Of a stretch of 6,716 nt of DNA, positions 1-6,038 are shown piece after piece; position 1 is the stretch's first letter, and each line of letters opens with the position of its first letter. Below the pieces are notes generated by a model that was given only the letters and a program-made list of their open reading frames with translations, had not been told where the DNA came from and searched no databases. Origin of the DNA: Cypionkella sp. (GTDB taxonomy: Bacteria; Pseudomonadota; Alphaproteobacteria; Rhodobacterales; Rhodobacteraceae). The stretch lies in the NCBI GenBank assembly GCA_018063485.1, contig JAGPBG010000127.1, positions 1 to 6,716 of the forward strand, written 5' to 3'. The position numbers and the translations under genes are program-made.

Positions 1-41
1 GGGGGCAAGGGATGCAAGAGGGGTGCTTCATCAAGGCCCGG

Positions 42-61
42 CCCGCGCAGGTTTGCGCGGG
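42..61. repeat. GC-rich inverted repeat (hairpin)
   Basis: CCCGCGCA at 42-49 is perfectly complementary to TGCGCGGG at 54-61, giving an 8-bp stem with a four-base loop (GGTT). Its left arm overlaps a second possible pairing, CCGGCCCGC (38-46) with GCGGGCCGG (98-106), so the two folds exclude each other. No T-run follows, so it does not look like a terminator by itself. Confidence 0.6.
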
Positions 62-72
62 CGTTCAGGACT

Positions 73-97
73 AAAAACGCTCCACTGGAGCGTTTTT
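73..97. terminator. Perfect A-run/T-run hairpin, possible bidirectional terminator or dispersed palindrome
   Basis: AAAAACGCTCC at 73-83 pairs perfectly with GGAGCGTTTTT at 87-97 around a three-base loop (ACT). A GC core flanked by A5 on one side and T5 on the other can act as an intrinsic terminator on either strand. It could end a gene lying to the left of the window. It is followed directly by a 14-base perfect palindrome, GCGGGCCGGCCCGC (98-111). The combination also resembles the dispersed intergenic palindromes of alphaproteobacteria, so the terminator role is an inference. Confidence 0.55.
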
Positions 98-347
98 GCG
101 GGCCGGCCCGCCGTCCTTCACCCCCACCGGTTCCGGCGCGGCTGGCTTTGCATCTTGGCGTGGGGCGTGTGGAAGGCCAAGGACGCGCGCCTGCCCGGCA
201 GGGGCGGCAAAACCCGAGCCGGGCCAAGTGGTTAGATTTCCCCATCCTTCATTCGGTGAATTAGCCCTTAACCGTTGCAATTTTCGACACGCGCTTTAAG
301 AGTCGGCGTAAGAATCCAGCTATGCGCGGTAAGACGCATCGGGAAAC

Positions 348-353
348 GGGGAG
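348..353 (+). promoter_or_regulatory. Ribosome binding site deciding the livH start
   Basis: GGGGAG lies seven bases before the TTG at 361. No comparable purine-rich site precedes the in-frame ATG at 322, which makes TTG 361 the better start. Confidence 0.7.
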
Positions 354-360
354 ACATATC

Positions 361-1290
361 TTGGAATATTTTGTGCAGCAGCTCATCAATGGGCTGACGC
401 TTGGGTCAATTTATGGATTGATCGCCATCGGCTATACGATGGTTTACGGCATTATCGGCATGATCAACTTCGCCCATGGCGATATTTTCATGATCGGCTC
501 GTTCATCTCGCTTACAGTGTTCTTGTGGCTGACGGCGGTTTTGGGGCTGACGTTTCTGCCGCTGGTGTTGCTGATCGTTCTGGTGGTGGGGATGGCCGCC
601 ACATCGGCCTGGGGCTGGGTGGTGGAGCGGGTGGCCTATCGGCCCTTGCGCGGATCGTTCCGGCTGGCACCGCTGATCACGGCCATCGGCATGTCGATCG
701 TGTTGCAGAACTTCGTCCAGGTAACTCAAGGCGCGAGGGTGAAGCCCTTGGCACCGCAAATTCAGGGCGGGATCACCCTGATGTCGGGGTCAAGCGAGAA
801 TGGCACCATCAACGCACAGCTTTCCTACATGCAGATGATCATCATCGTGACAACGGTGCTGCTGATGATCGGCTTTACATTGCTGATCAATCGCACAGCC
901 TTGGGCCGCTCGCAGCGCGCCTGTGAGCAAGACAGCAAGATGGCCTCGCTGTTGGGCGTGAACGTCGACCGCACCATTTCGCTGACCTTCCTGATGGGGG
1001 CGGCACTTGCGGCGGTGGCGGGGTTCATGTTCTTGCTGCTTTACGGTGTTATTGATTTCTACATCGGCTTTGTGGCCGGGGTGAAGGCCTTTACCGCAGC
1101 CGTGTTGGGCGGGATCGGATCGCTTCCGGGGGCCATGCTGGGCGGGTTGTTGATCGGGTTGATCGAGGTGTTCTGGTCGGCTTATTTCAGCGTCGAATAC
1201 AAGGACGTGGCTGCCTTCAGCATTCTGGTGATCGTGCTGATCTTCATGCCGTCGGGGTTGTTGGGTAAACCGGAAGTTGAGAAAGTCTGA
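361..1290 (+). CDS. livH: LivH: branched-chain amino acid ABC transporter permease
   Basis: This is one of the two inner-membrane channel subunits that import leucine, isoleucine and valine from the periplasm. The 309-residue product begins with the classic LivH opening (M)[19 protein letters not shown], followed by [18 protein letters not shown] at about 25-41, a hallmark of the family. Hydrophobic segments occur near 12-32, 42-60, 63-84, 105-120, 157-175, 207-229, 240-268 and 284-300. The cytoplasmic coupling loop that contacts the ATPases is the stretch [21 protein letters not shown] at about 179-199. I chose TTG 361 over ATG 322 because of the ribosome binding site at 348-353, the family N-terminus starting exactly there, and a length close to E. 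coli LivH (about 308). The 13 extra residues from 322 look unlike the family. The stop overlaps the livM start by one base (TGATG). Confidence 0.95.
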   Translation: MEYFVQQLINGLTLGSIYGLIAIGYTMVYGIIGMINFAHGDIFMIGSFISLTVFLWLTAVLGLTFLPLVLLIVLVVGMAATSAWGWVVERVAYRPLRGSFRLAPLITAIGMSIVLQNFVQVTQGARVKPLAPQIQGGITLMSGSSENGTINAQLSYMQMIIIVTTVLLMIGFTLLINRTALGRSQRACEQDSKMASLLGVNVDRTISLTFLMGAALAAVAGFMFLLLYGVIDFYIGFVAGVKAFTAAVLGGIGSLPGAMLGGLLIGLIEVFWSAYFSVEYKDVAAFSILVIVLIFMPSGLLGKPEVEKV

Positions 1291-2666
1291 TGGGGGCCAA
1301 CGTGGATTTTTCAAAGAAACGCAGCCCGATGCAGAGCGCGCTGATGGATGCGGCGATAGCCGCCGGGTTGGCTGGTCTGCTGGGCTTTTTCTTCATCGGC
1401 ATCCGCACGGATATTGCGCCGGGTGGCTTGGTGTTCACAACGCGCTGGGCGGCATGGCTGATTTCGATCGCGGTGGTGTTTGGTGTGCGTCTGGCGATGA
1501 CTCTGTTTGTGTTCAGCCGCAGGGATGCCACCGGTGGCAAGGCCAAGCGCAGTGCCACGGCTGTGGCGCAGGAAGCTCGTTCCAGCGGGGCCATGGTGAA
1601 ATGGGGGCTTCTGGCGCTTGCGCTGGTGCTGCCTTTCGTTTTCACCACGGTCATTCCTGGGCAGGCGCGGCAATATATCGACCTGTCGATCCTGATCATG
1701 ACCTATATCATGCTGGGCTGGGGGCTGAACATCGTTGTGGGTCTGGCAGGGTTGCTTGACCTTGGCTATGTCGCGTTTTACGCGGTGGGGGCCTATTCCT
1801 TTGCGCTTTTGGCGCATTACTTTGGCTTTGGTTTCTGGACGGCACTGCCTTTGGCGGGGCTGTTGGCGGCGGCTTGGGGGATCACTCTGGGTTTTCCGGT
1901 GCTGCGGTTGCGGGGCGATTATCTGGCCATCGTGACGCTGGCATTTGGGGAAATCATCCGTGTGGTCTTGCTGAACTGGTATGATTTCACCAATGGGCCG
2001 AACGGGATTTCCGGAATTCCGAAGCCGACGTTCTTTGGGTTGGAGATTGGACGCGGCCCTGGCACCTTTGGCGATGTGTTCGGAATTGAATATAATCCGA
2101 TCCAGCGGTTCATCTTTCTCTATTACATCATCCTGGGCCTGGCGTTGTTGACGAATTTTGTGACCATGCGGATGCGTCGGTTGCCGATTGGCCGGGCCTG
2201 GGAGGCGCTGCGTGAAGATGAGATTGCTTGCCGGTCCCTGGGCATCAATACCCGCAACACCAAGCTGAGCGCCTTTGCGACCGGCGCAATGTTTGCGGGT
2301 TTTGCCGGATCGTTCTTTGCCACACGGCAGGGTTTCGTCTCACCTGAGAGTTTCTCATTCCTTGAATCGGCGATCATTCTTGCGATTGTGGTTCTGGGTG
2401 GTCTTGGTTCGCAGATCGGGATTGTGGTGGCTTCAGTGGTCATGATTGGTGGCATCGAGATGTTGCGCAATCTTGAATTCACCAAGTCGATTTTTGGTGC
2501 CGATTTCGATCCGTCGCAATACCGCATGTTGATCTTTGGCTTGGCCATGGTGGTGATCATGGTTTGGAAACCGCGTGGGTTGGTGTCGACGCGCGAACCC
2601 TCAGCGACCTTGAAGGAAAAGAAGCGGATCAGCTCTGACATGGTCTCGCAAGGCGAGGGGCATTGA
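1290..2666 (+). CDS. livM: LivM: branched-chain amino acid ABC transporter permease
   Basis: This is the second channel subunit, partner of LivH. The 458-residue product has two or three N-terminal hydrophobic segments (about 17-38, 53-75 and 104-123), then the conserved core starting near 130. Visible family motifs are [20 protein letters not shown] (145-164), [20 protein letters not shown] (200-219), [12 protein letters not shown] (235-246), the coupling-loop block [20 protein letters not shown] (301-320), and [12 protein letters not shown] (346-357). All match the LivM family closely, including the long N-terminal region also present in E. coli LivM (about 425 residues). The hydrophilic C-terminal tail (about 428-458) is poorly conserved. 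The ATG at 1290 overlaps the livH stop, which suggests translational coupling. Only a weak ribosome site (GAGAAAG, 1279-1285) precedes it, and GTG 1302 in the same frame is a possible alternative start. Confidence 0.95.
   Translation: MGANVDFSKKRSPMQSALMDAAIAAGLAGLLGFFFIGIRTDIAPGGLVFTTRWAAWLISIAVVFGVRLAMTLFVFSRRDATGGKAKRSATAVAQEARSSGAMVKWGLLALALVLPFVFTTVIPGQARQYIDLSILIMTYIMLGWGLNIVVGLAGLLDLGYVAFYAVGAYSFALLAHYFGFGFWTALPLAGLLAAAWGITLGFPVLRLRGDYLAIVTLAFGEIIRVVLLNWYDFTNGPNGISGIPKPTFFGLEIGRGPGTFGDVFGIEYNPIQRFIFLYYIILGLALLTNFVTMRMRRLPIGRAWEALREDEIACRSLGINTRNTKLSAFATGAMFAGFAGSFFATRQGFVSPESFSFLESAIILAIVVLGGLGSQIGIVVASVVMIGGIEMLRNLEFTKSIFGADFDPSQYRMLIFGLAMVVIMVWKPRGLVSTREPSATLKEKKRISSDMVSQGEGH
2655..2660 (+). 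promoter_or_regulatory. Ribosome binding site deciding the livG start
   Basis: GAGGGG is eight bases before ATG 2669 but only two before the in-frame TTG 2663, so the ATG is the better start. Confidence 0.6.
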
Positions 2667-2668
2667 GC

Positions 2669-3634
2669 ATGGCTGAAGCAATGAACACTGCCCGCTGGAA
2701 AAGCGATCCTGTGCTGACAGTGGAACATCTGACGATGCGCTTTGGCGGCATCGTTGCCATCAACGATCTATCCTTCGAAGTTGGGCGCGGCGATATTACC
2801 GCGCTGATCGGGCCGAATGGTGCGGGCAAAACCACGGTTTTCAACTGTGTGACGGGTTTTTACAAACCGACCGAGGGACGGATTGTGATGCGTCATGGCA
2901 TTGGGGCGCAATCCGAAGCGGTTGGAGAAGCGACGCAGGCCGGCATGAAGTGGAAGCAGTCGGCGGCGGGGGGGGTCTATCTGCTGGAGCGGATGCCCGA
3001 CCACGAAATCAGTCAAACCGCCAAGGTGGCACGGACCTTCCAGAATATCCGGTTGTTCAGCGGCATGACGCTGCTCGAAAACCTGTTGGTGGCACAACAT
3101 GCGCCGCTGATGCGGGCCTCGGGTTTTTCGCTGGCGGGGATTTTTGGCCTGCCCTCCTTTCGCAAGGCTGAAAAGGCGTCGATAGAAAAGGCAGCTTATT
3201 GGCTGGAAAAGATCGGATTGATCGACCGGGCCGATGACCCTGCGGGCGATCTGCCTTACGGCGATCAGCGCCGCCTTGAGATTGCGCGCGCCATGTGCAC
3301 CGGGCCAAAGGTTCTGTGTCTGGACGAGCCGGCTGCGGGGTTGAACCCAAGGGAGTCGGCCGATCTGAATGCATTGCTGCGTTGGATACGCGACACCCAG
3401 GACACCTCAATCTTGCTGATCGAGCATGATATGGGCGTGGTCATGGAAATTTCGGATCACGTGGTGGTTCTGGATTATGGGGTCAAGATATCGGACGGCG
3501 CGCCAGCGGCGGTGAAAGCCGATCCGAAGGTGATTGCGGCCTATCTTGGGGTTGATGATGAAGCGGATCTGGATGTGCCGGAAGTGAAGGCCGACCTTGA
3601 GGCGATCAAGGCCAGGAAGGAGGCCATGAAATGA
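2669..3634 (+). CDS. livG: LivG: branched-chain amino acid ABC transporter ATP-binding protein
   Basis: This is one of two cytoplasmic ATPases powering the LivHM channel. The 321-residue product shows Walker A GPNGAGKTT (48-56), the Q-loop in RTFQNIRLFSGMT (Q125), ENLLVAQH (137-144), a signature written LPYGDQRRLEIARAM (195-209), Walker B VLCLDEP (215-221), the D-loop AAGLNP, and the switch histidine in LLIEHDMG (H253). PYGDQ in place of SGGQ is normal for LivG. Compared with E. coli LivG (about 255 residues) it carries an extra stretch of roughly 30 residues between Walker A and the Q-loop (about 75-118) and a charged C-terminal extension of about 27 residues (295-321). ATG 2669 lies two bases after the livM stop. 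TTG 2663, which overlaps that stop, would add two residues. Its own stop overlaps the livF start (ATGA). Confidence 0.95.
   Translation: MAEAMNTARWKSDPVLTVEHLTMRFGGIVAINDLSFEVGRGDITALIGPNGAGKTTVFNCVTGFYKPTEGRIVMRHGIGAQSEAVGEATQAGMKWKQSAAGGVYLLERMPDHEISQTAKVARTFQNIRLFSGMTLLENLLVAQHAPLMRASGFSLAGIFGLPSFRKAEKASIEKAAYWLEKIGLIDRADDPAGDLPYGDQRRLEIARAMCTGPKVLCLDEPAAGLNPRESADLNALLRWIRDTQDTSILLIEHDMGVVMEISDHVVVLDYGVKISDGAPAAVKADPKVIAAYLGVDDEADLDVPEVKADLEAIKARKEAMK
3617..3623 (+). promoter_or_regulatory. Strong ribosome binding site of livF
   Basis: AAGGAGG, close to a perfect Shine-Dalgarno sequence, lies seven bases before ATG 3631 and inside the last codons of livG. It is the best ribosome site among the overlapping genes. 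Confidence 0.75.
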
Positions 3635-4356
3635 GCGATTCATTGCTGACGGCCCGCGACATCCACACCTATTACGGCAAGATCGTCGCCCTGCGTGGCG
3701 TTGATATTGACGTGAATCGCGGCGAGATCGTGACGATGATCGGTGCCAATGGCGCCGGGAAGTCGACGCTGATGATGACCATCTGCGGCAGCCCGCATCC
3801 GCGGCAAGGGCAGATCATTTATGACGGGCAAGACATCACCTCGCGCCCGACGCATGAGATCATGCGGATGGGAATTGCCCAGTCACCCGAAGGGCGGAGG
3901 ATTTTCCCGGCGATGACGGTGATGGAGAATCTGCAAATGGGGGCCTCGCTGGTGGCACCCGAGTTCTTCGAGGACGATCTGCGCAAGATGTTTGACTTGT
4001 TCCCTCGGCTGAAGGAACGCCGCGCCCAACGCGGTGGCACACTGTCTGGGGGCGAGCAGCAGATGCTGGCGATTGCCCGCGCCCTGATGAGCCGCCCGAA
4101 GCTGTTGCTGCTGGACGAGCCGTCCCTGGGCCTTGCGCCTTTGATCGTGAAGCAGATTTTCGAGGCGATCAAGGAGTTGAATCGCAACGAAGGCTTGACG
4201 GTGTTTCTGGTGGAACAGAATGCTTTCCACGCCTTGAAACTGGCGCATCGCGGCTATGTGATGGTGAACGGCAAGATCACCATGGCCGGAACCGGGGCCG
4301 AATTGCTGGGCCGCGAGGATGTGCGAGCGGCCTATCTGGAAGGTGGCTCGCATTGA
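3631..4356 (+). CDS. livF: LivF: branched-chain amino acid ABC transporter ATP-binding protein
   Basis: This is the second ATPase, forming a heterodimer with LivG beneath LivH/LivM. The 241-residue product is of normal family length. It shows Walker A GANGAGKST (38-46), the Q-loop region GIAQSPEGRRIFPAMTVMENL (81-101), a canonical signature LSGGEQQMLAIARAL (138-152), Walker B LLLLDEP (158-164), the D-loop SLGLAP, and FLVEQNAFHALKLAHRGYVM (192-211). A glutamine (Q196) stands where most ABC ATPases have the switch histidine. VEQN at this place is usual for LivF, so this is a family trait and not damage. The start overlaps the livG stop (ATGA), and the stop is 13 bases before the next gene. Confidence 0.96.
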   Translation: MSDSLLTARDIHTYYGKIVALRGVDIDVNRGEIVTMIGANGAGKSTLMMTICGSPHPRQGQIIYDGQDITSRPTHEIMRMGIAQSPEGRRIFPAMTVMENLQMGASLVAPEFFEDDLRKMFDLFPRLKERRAQRGGTLSGGEQQMLAIARALMSRPKLLLLDEPSLGLAPLIVKQIFEAIKELNRNEGLTVFLVEQNAFHALKLAHRGYVMVNGKITMAGTGAELLGREDVRAAYLEGGSH

Positions 4357-4369
4357 AGGGGATGAAAAC

Positions 4370-4723
4370 ATGAACGTTCTGTCACTGATTTCGGAAGAAA
4401 CCTTTGGTGCCTTTCTGCTTGTGACCGTGGCACTGGCTGGTGGGTCTGCCTTCATGAGTGGGCGGGCAATGGCGCGGTCCTGGGATCCGATCTGGAAACT
4501 TGCGGCCTATATGCTGTTGCTGGCTGCGGCCTGCCGTTTTATCCACTATGCGCTGTTCAATGGCACCTTGCTGTCACTGCATTACTATCTGGTTGATCTG
4601 GTCGTCATTCTGGCAATTGCCTGGTTGGGCTACCGTATGACGCGGGCGCAGCAAATGGTGGCGCAATATGGCTTTGAGGTCGGCGCGGCGGGGCTGATCG
4701 GATGGCGCGCCAAGTCGCGCTAA
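4370..4723 (+). CDS. Small three-helix membrane protein of the liv operon (DUF6867-like)
   Basis: The product is 117 residues with three predicted membrane helices (about 11-29, 43-63 and 70-88) and a short polar C-terminal tail (89-117). Notable features are FMSGRAMARSWDPIWKLAAY (28-47), the Arg/His-containing second helix AACRFIHYALFNG (53-65), and LSLHYYLVD (68-76), where charged and His residues sit near the membrane. I assign it from memory to DUF6867, a family I associate with alphaproteobacterial liv operons. Its function is not known to me. Position in the operon, 13 bases after livF, suggests an accessory subunit or regulator of the transporter, which is an inference. I chose ATG 4370 because AAGGGG (4356-4361) lies eight bases before it. 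The longer frame from ATG 4319 lies inside livF and adds a non-hydrophobic prefix. Confidence 0.85.
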   Translation: MNVLSLISEETFGAFLLVTVALAGGSAFMSGRAMARSWDPIWKLAAYMLLLAAACRFIHYALFNGTLLSLHYYLVDLVVILAIAWLGYRMTRAQQMVAQYGFEVGAAGLIGWRAKSR

Positions 4724-4740
4724 GGGAAAGGCTCTGGACT

Positions 4741-4763
4741 TGACGCCGCATCTTTCGGCGTCA
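4741..4763 (+). promoter_or_regulatory. Hairpin in the livF-side part of the livK leader
   Basis: TGACGCCG (4741-4748) pairs perfectly with CGGCGTCA (4756-4763) around a seven-base loop. No T-run follows, so it is not a standard terminator. It may be a processing or stabilising hairpin, or an attenuator that sets livK apart from the upstream genes. The left arm includes TTGACG (4740-4745), which matches the alphaproteobacterial -35 consensus, but the -10 candidates downstream (TATGGG at 4765-4770, 19-base spacing) are poor. Confidence 0.5.
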
Positions 4764-4793
4764 GTATGGGAATCGTTTGAAGGGAGGTGGAGC

Positions 4794-4847
4794 AATTGCC
4801 CGCCACCCGGATTTAGCCGGGACCGCAGGCACCACGGACCGGCAATT
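4794..4847 (+). promoter_or_regulatory. Possible branched RNA structure in the livK 5' leader
   Basis: AATTGCC (4794-4800) is complementary to GGCAATT (4841-4847). Inside this, CCCGG (4806-4810) pairs with CCGGG (4817-4821) around a six-base loop, and an alternative inner pairing GCCGG (4816-4820) with CCGGC (4839-4843) competes with it. The outer stem begins two bases after a purine-rich Shine-Dalgarno-like tract (GGGAGGTGGAG, 4782-4792). These pairings were found by eye. In a GC-rich genome some would arise by chance, so a regulatory function is only a hypothesis. Confidence 0.35.
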
Positions 4848-4864
4848 CAAATCACAGGTGTACC

Positions 4865-4871
4865 AAGGGAG
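4865..4871 (+). promoter_or_regulatory. Ribosome binding site of livK
   Basis: AAGGGAG lies five bases before ATG 4877 and fixes the start, which also gives a correct signal peptide. Confidence 0.75.
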
Positions 4872-4876
4872 TCGAC

Positions 4877-5977
4877 ATGAAGAAAATTCTAATGACCACC
4901 GCAGCCATGGGCTTGTTCGCCGCTGCACCCGCAGCTGCCGATATCTCCATCGCTGTCGCTGGCCCGATGACAGGCCAATACGCCTCGTTCGGCGAGCAGA
5001 TGAAAGCCGGTGCCGAGCAGGCTGTGGCAGACATCAACGCCAAAGGCGGCGTGAATGGCGAGATGCTGAAGCTGGTCGTTGGCGATGACGCTTGCGATCC
5101 CAAGCAGGCCGTTGCCGTTGCCAACCAATTCGCCGGTTCTGGCGTGAAATTCGTGGCCGGTCACTTCTGCTCGGGTTCCTCGATCCCGGCTTCGGCCGTT
5201 TATGCCGATGAGGGGATCATCGAGATTTCACCGGCTTCGACCAACCCGACCTATACTGATGAGCGCCCCGGCCCCGGCATTTTCCGCGTTTGCGGCCGTG
5301 ACGATCAGCAAGGCGAAGTGGCAGGTCAGTATCTGATGGACCATTTCGGCGACAAGAAGATCGGTTTCGTCAACGACAAGACCGCCTATGGCAAGGGTCT
5401 GGCCGATGCCACCCAGGCGAAATACGAAAAACTGGGCGGCAAGCCTGCGCTGGTTGAATCCTACACCGCTGGTGAAAAGGACTATACCGCTCTGGTCTCG
5501 AAGGCCAAGCAAGAGGGCATCGACGTGCTTTATGTCGGCGGCTATCACACCGAAGCCGGTCTGATGAAGCGCCAGATGAAAGAGCAGGGGATGACCACGA
5601 TCCTGATGTCGGGTGACGCTCTGGTGACCGATGAGTATTGGGCAATCACTGGCGATGCTGGCGAAGGCACGCTGATGACTTTCTCGCCCGATCCGCGCCG
5701 CAACCCCGATGCAAAGCCGGTCGTTGACGCGTTGCTGGCCGCTGGCAAAACCGCCGAGGGCTATGCGCTTTACACCTATGCCGCGATCCAGATCTATACT
5801 GACGCAGTCACCGCTGCCGGCAGCACTGATTTTGACCCGGTTGTGGCCAAGCTGAACGAAGGCGATTTCAAGACCGTTCTTGGCGATCTGAAGTTCAATG
5901 ATGTGGGTGACGTCACGTTGCCCGGTTATATCATGTATGAATGGAAAGCTGGCAAATACGACTACGTTGCCCAGTAA
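4877..5977 (+). CDS. livK: LivK: periplasmic branched-chain amino acid-binding protein
   Basis: This is the soluble periplasmic receptor that binds the amino acid and delivers it to LivHM. The 366-residue precursor starts with a Sec signal peptide (MKK, a hydrophobic Ala-rich core, then AAPAAA), with likely cleavage after A21 before DISIAVAGPMTGQYASFGEQ. The mature length of 345 matches E. coli LIV-binding protein (about 344-346). The disulfide pair is present (C73 and C98; mature 52 and 77), and the residues equivalent to the known ligand contacts are seen: S99 in FCSGSS, T122 in SPASTNP, Y223 in YVGGYHTEAG and E247 in the GDALVTDEYW region (approximate). An additional Cys (C139, FRVCGRDDQQG) is present. 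No lipobox Cys follows the signal peptide, so the protein is soluble. It is the last gene of the operon, 153 bases after the small membrane protein, which leaves room for separate control. Exact ligand range (Leu/Ile/Val or broader) cannot be read from the sequence. Confidence 0.95.
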   Translation: MKKILMTTAAMGLFAAAPAAADISIAVAGPMTGQYASFGEQMKAGAEQAVADINAKGGVNGEMLKLVVGDDACDPKQAVAVANQFAGSGVKFVAGHFCSGSSIPASAVYADEGIIEISPASTNPTYTDERPGPGIFRVCGRDDQQGEVAGQYLMDHFGDKKIGFVNDKTAYGKGLADATQAKYEKLGGKPALVESYTAGEKDYTALVSKAKQEGIDVLYVGGYHTEAGLMKRQMKEQGMTTILMSGDALVTDEYWAITGDAGEGTLMTFSPDPRRNPDAKPVVDALLAAGKTAEGYALYTYAAIQIYTDAVTAAGSTDFDPVVAKLNEGDFKTVLGDLKFNDVGDVTLPGYIMYEWKAGKYDYVAQ

Positions 5978-5984
5978 TCCCTGA

Positions 5985-6001
5985 TTGATCCATTGGATCA
6001 A
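5985..6001. repeat. Short hairpin after livK
   Basis: TTGATCC (5985-5991) pairs perfectly with GGATCAA (5995-6001) around ATT. It lies between the livK stop and the main terminator and could protect the 3' end of the message. Confidence 0.5.
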
Positions 6002-6004
6002 CGT

Positions 6005-6034
6005 GCGGCCCGACATTGGATGTCGGGCCGCTTT
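6005..6034 (+). terminator. Intrinsic terminator of the liv operon
   Basis: GCGGCCCGACAT (6005-6016) is perfectly complementary to ATGTCGGGCCGC (6020-6031), a 12-bp GC-rich stem with a three-base loop (TGG), followed by TTTC. It lies 27 bases after the livK stop and just before the end of the convergent glycosyltransferase gene. The T-run is short. On the minus strand the bases after the hairpin are not T-rich, so it should act mainly on the liv message. Confidence 0.85.
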
Positions 6035-6038
6035 CGTA

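Larger units (their letters stand above)
1..360. other. Upstream intergenic/leader region of the liv operon, no gene seen
   Basis: No reading frame here looks like a protein. The open frames are GC-rich and low in complexity, they run on both strands at once, and none has a good ribosome binding site. Positions 38-111 carry nested palindromes (listed separately). Positions 112-230 are GC-rich without a clear signal. Positions 231-315 are noticeably richer in A and T, as expected of a promoter or operator ahead of livH. I could not find a -35/-10 pair good enough to call: TTGCAA at 275-280 is the best -35-like hexamer, but nothing well spaced follows it. Confidence 0.6.

Noticed and set aside
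23..299. Overlapping open frames on both strands in the upstream region
   Set aside because: They are rich in Arg, Gly, Pro and Ala, have no ribosome sites, overlap each other on both strands and cover the palindromes. This is what random GC-rich DNA gives.
275..315. Possible livH promoter (TTGCAA 275-280, or TTCGAC 283-288 with TAAGAA 309-314)
   Set aside because: Spacing is wrong (14 or 20 bases) or the -10 match is poor. The region is a plausible place for a promoter, but no specific pair can be supported.
4319..4369. Upstream ATG as start of the small membrane protein
   Set aside because: It lies inside livF, has no good ribosome site, and adds a non-hydrophobic prefix. ATG 4370 has AAGGGG at proper spacing.
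4741..4763. Hairpin as an operon terminator before livK
   Set aside because: The stem is good, but GTATGGG and no T-run follows, so full intrinsic termination is unlikely.
4777..5088. Open frame of 103 codons overlapping the livK start
   Set aside because: It is a shifted-frame shadow of livK. The livK frame has the signal peptide and the family match.
5228..6016. Long minus-strand open frame (262 codons) opposite livK
   Set aside because: It lies antisense to a clear, conserved gene, runs into the operon terminator, and its translation shows no recognisable family. It is a shadow caused by the biased codon use of livK.
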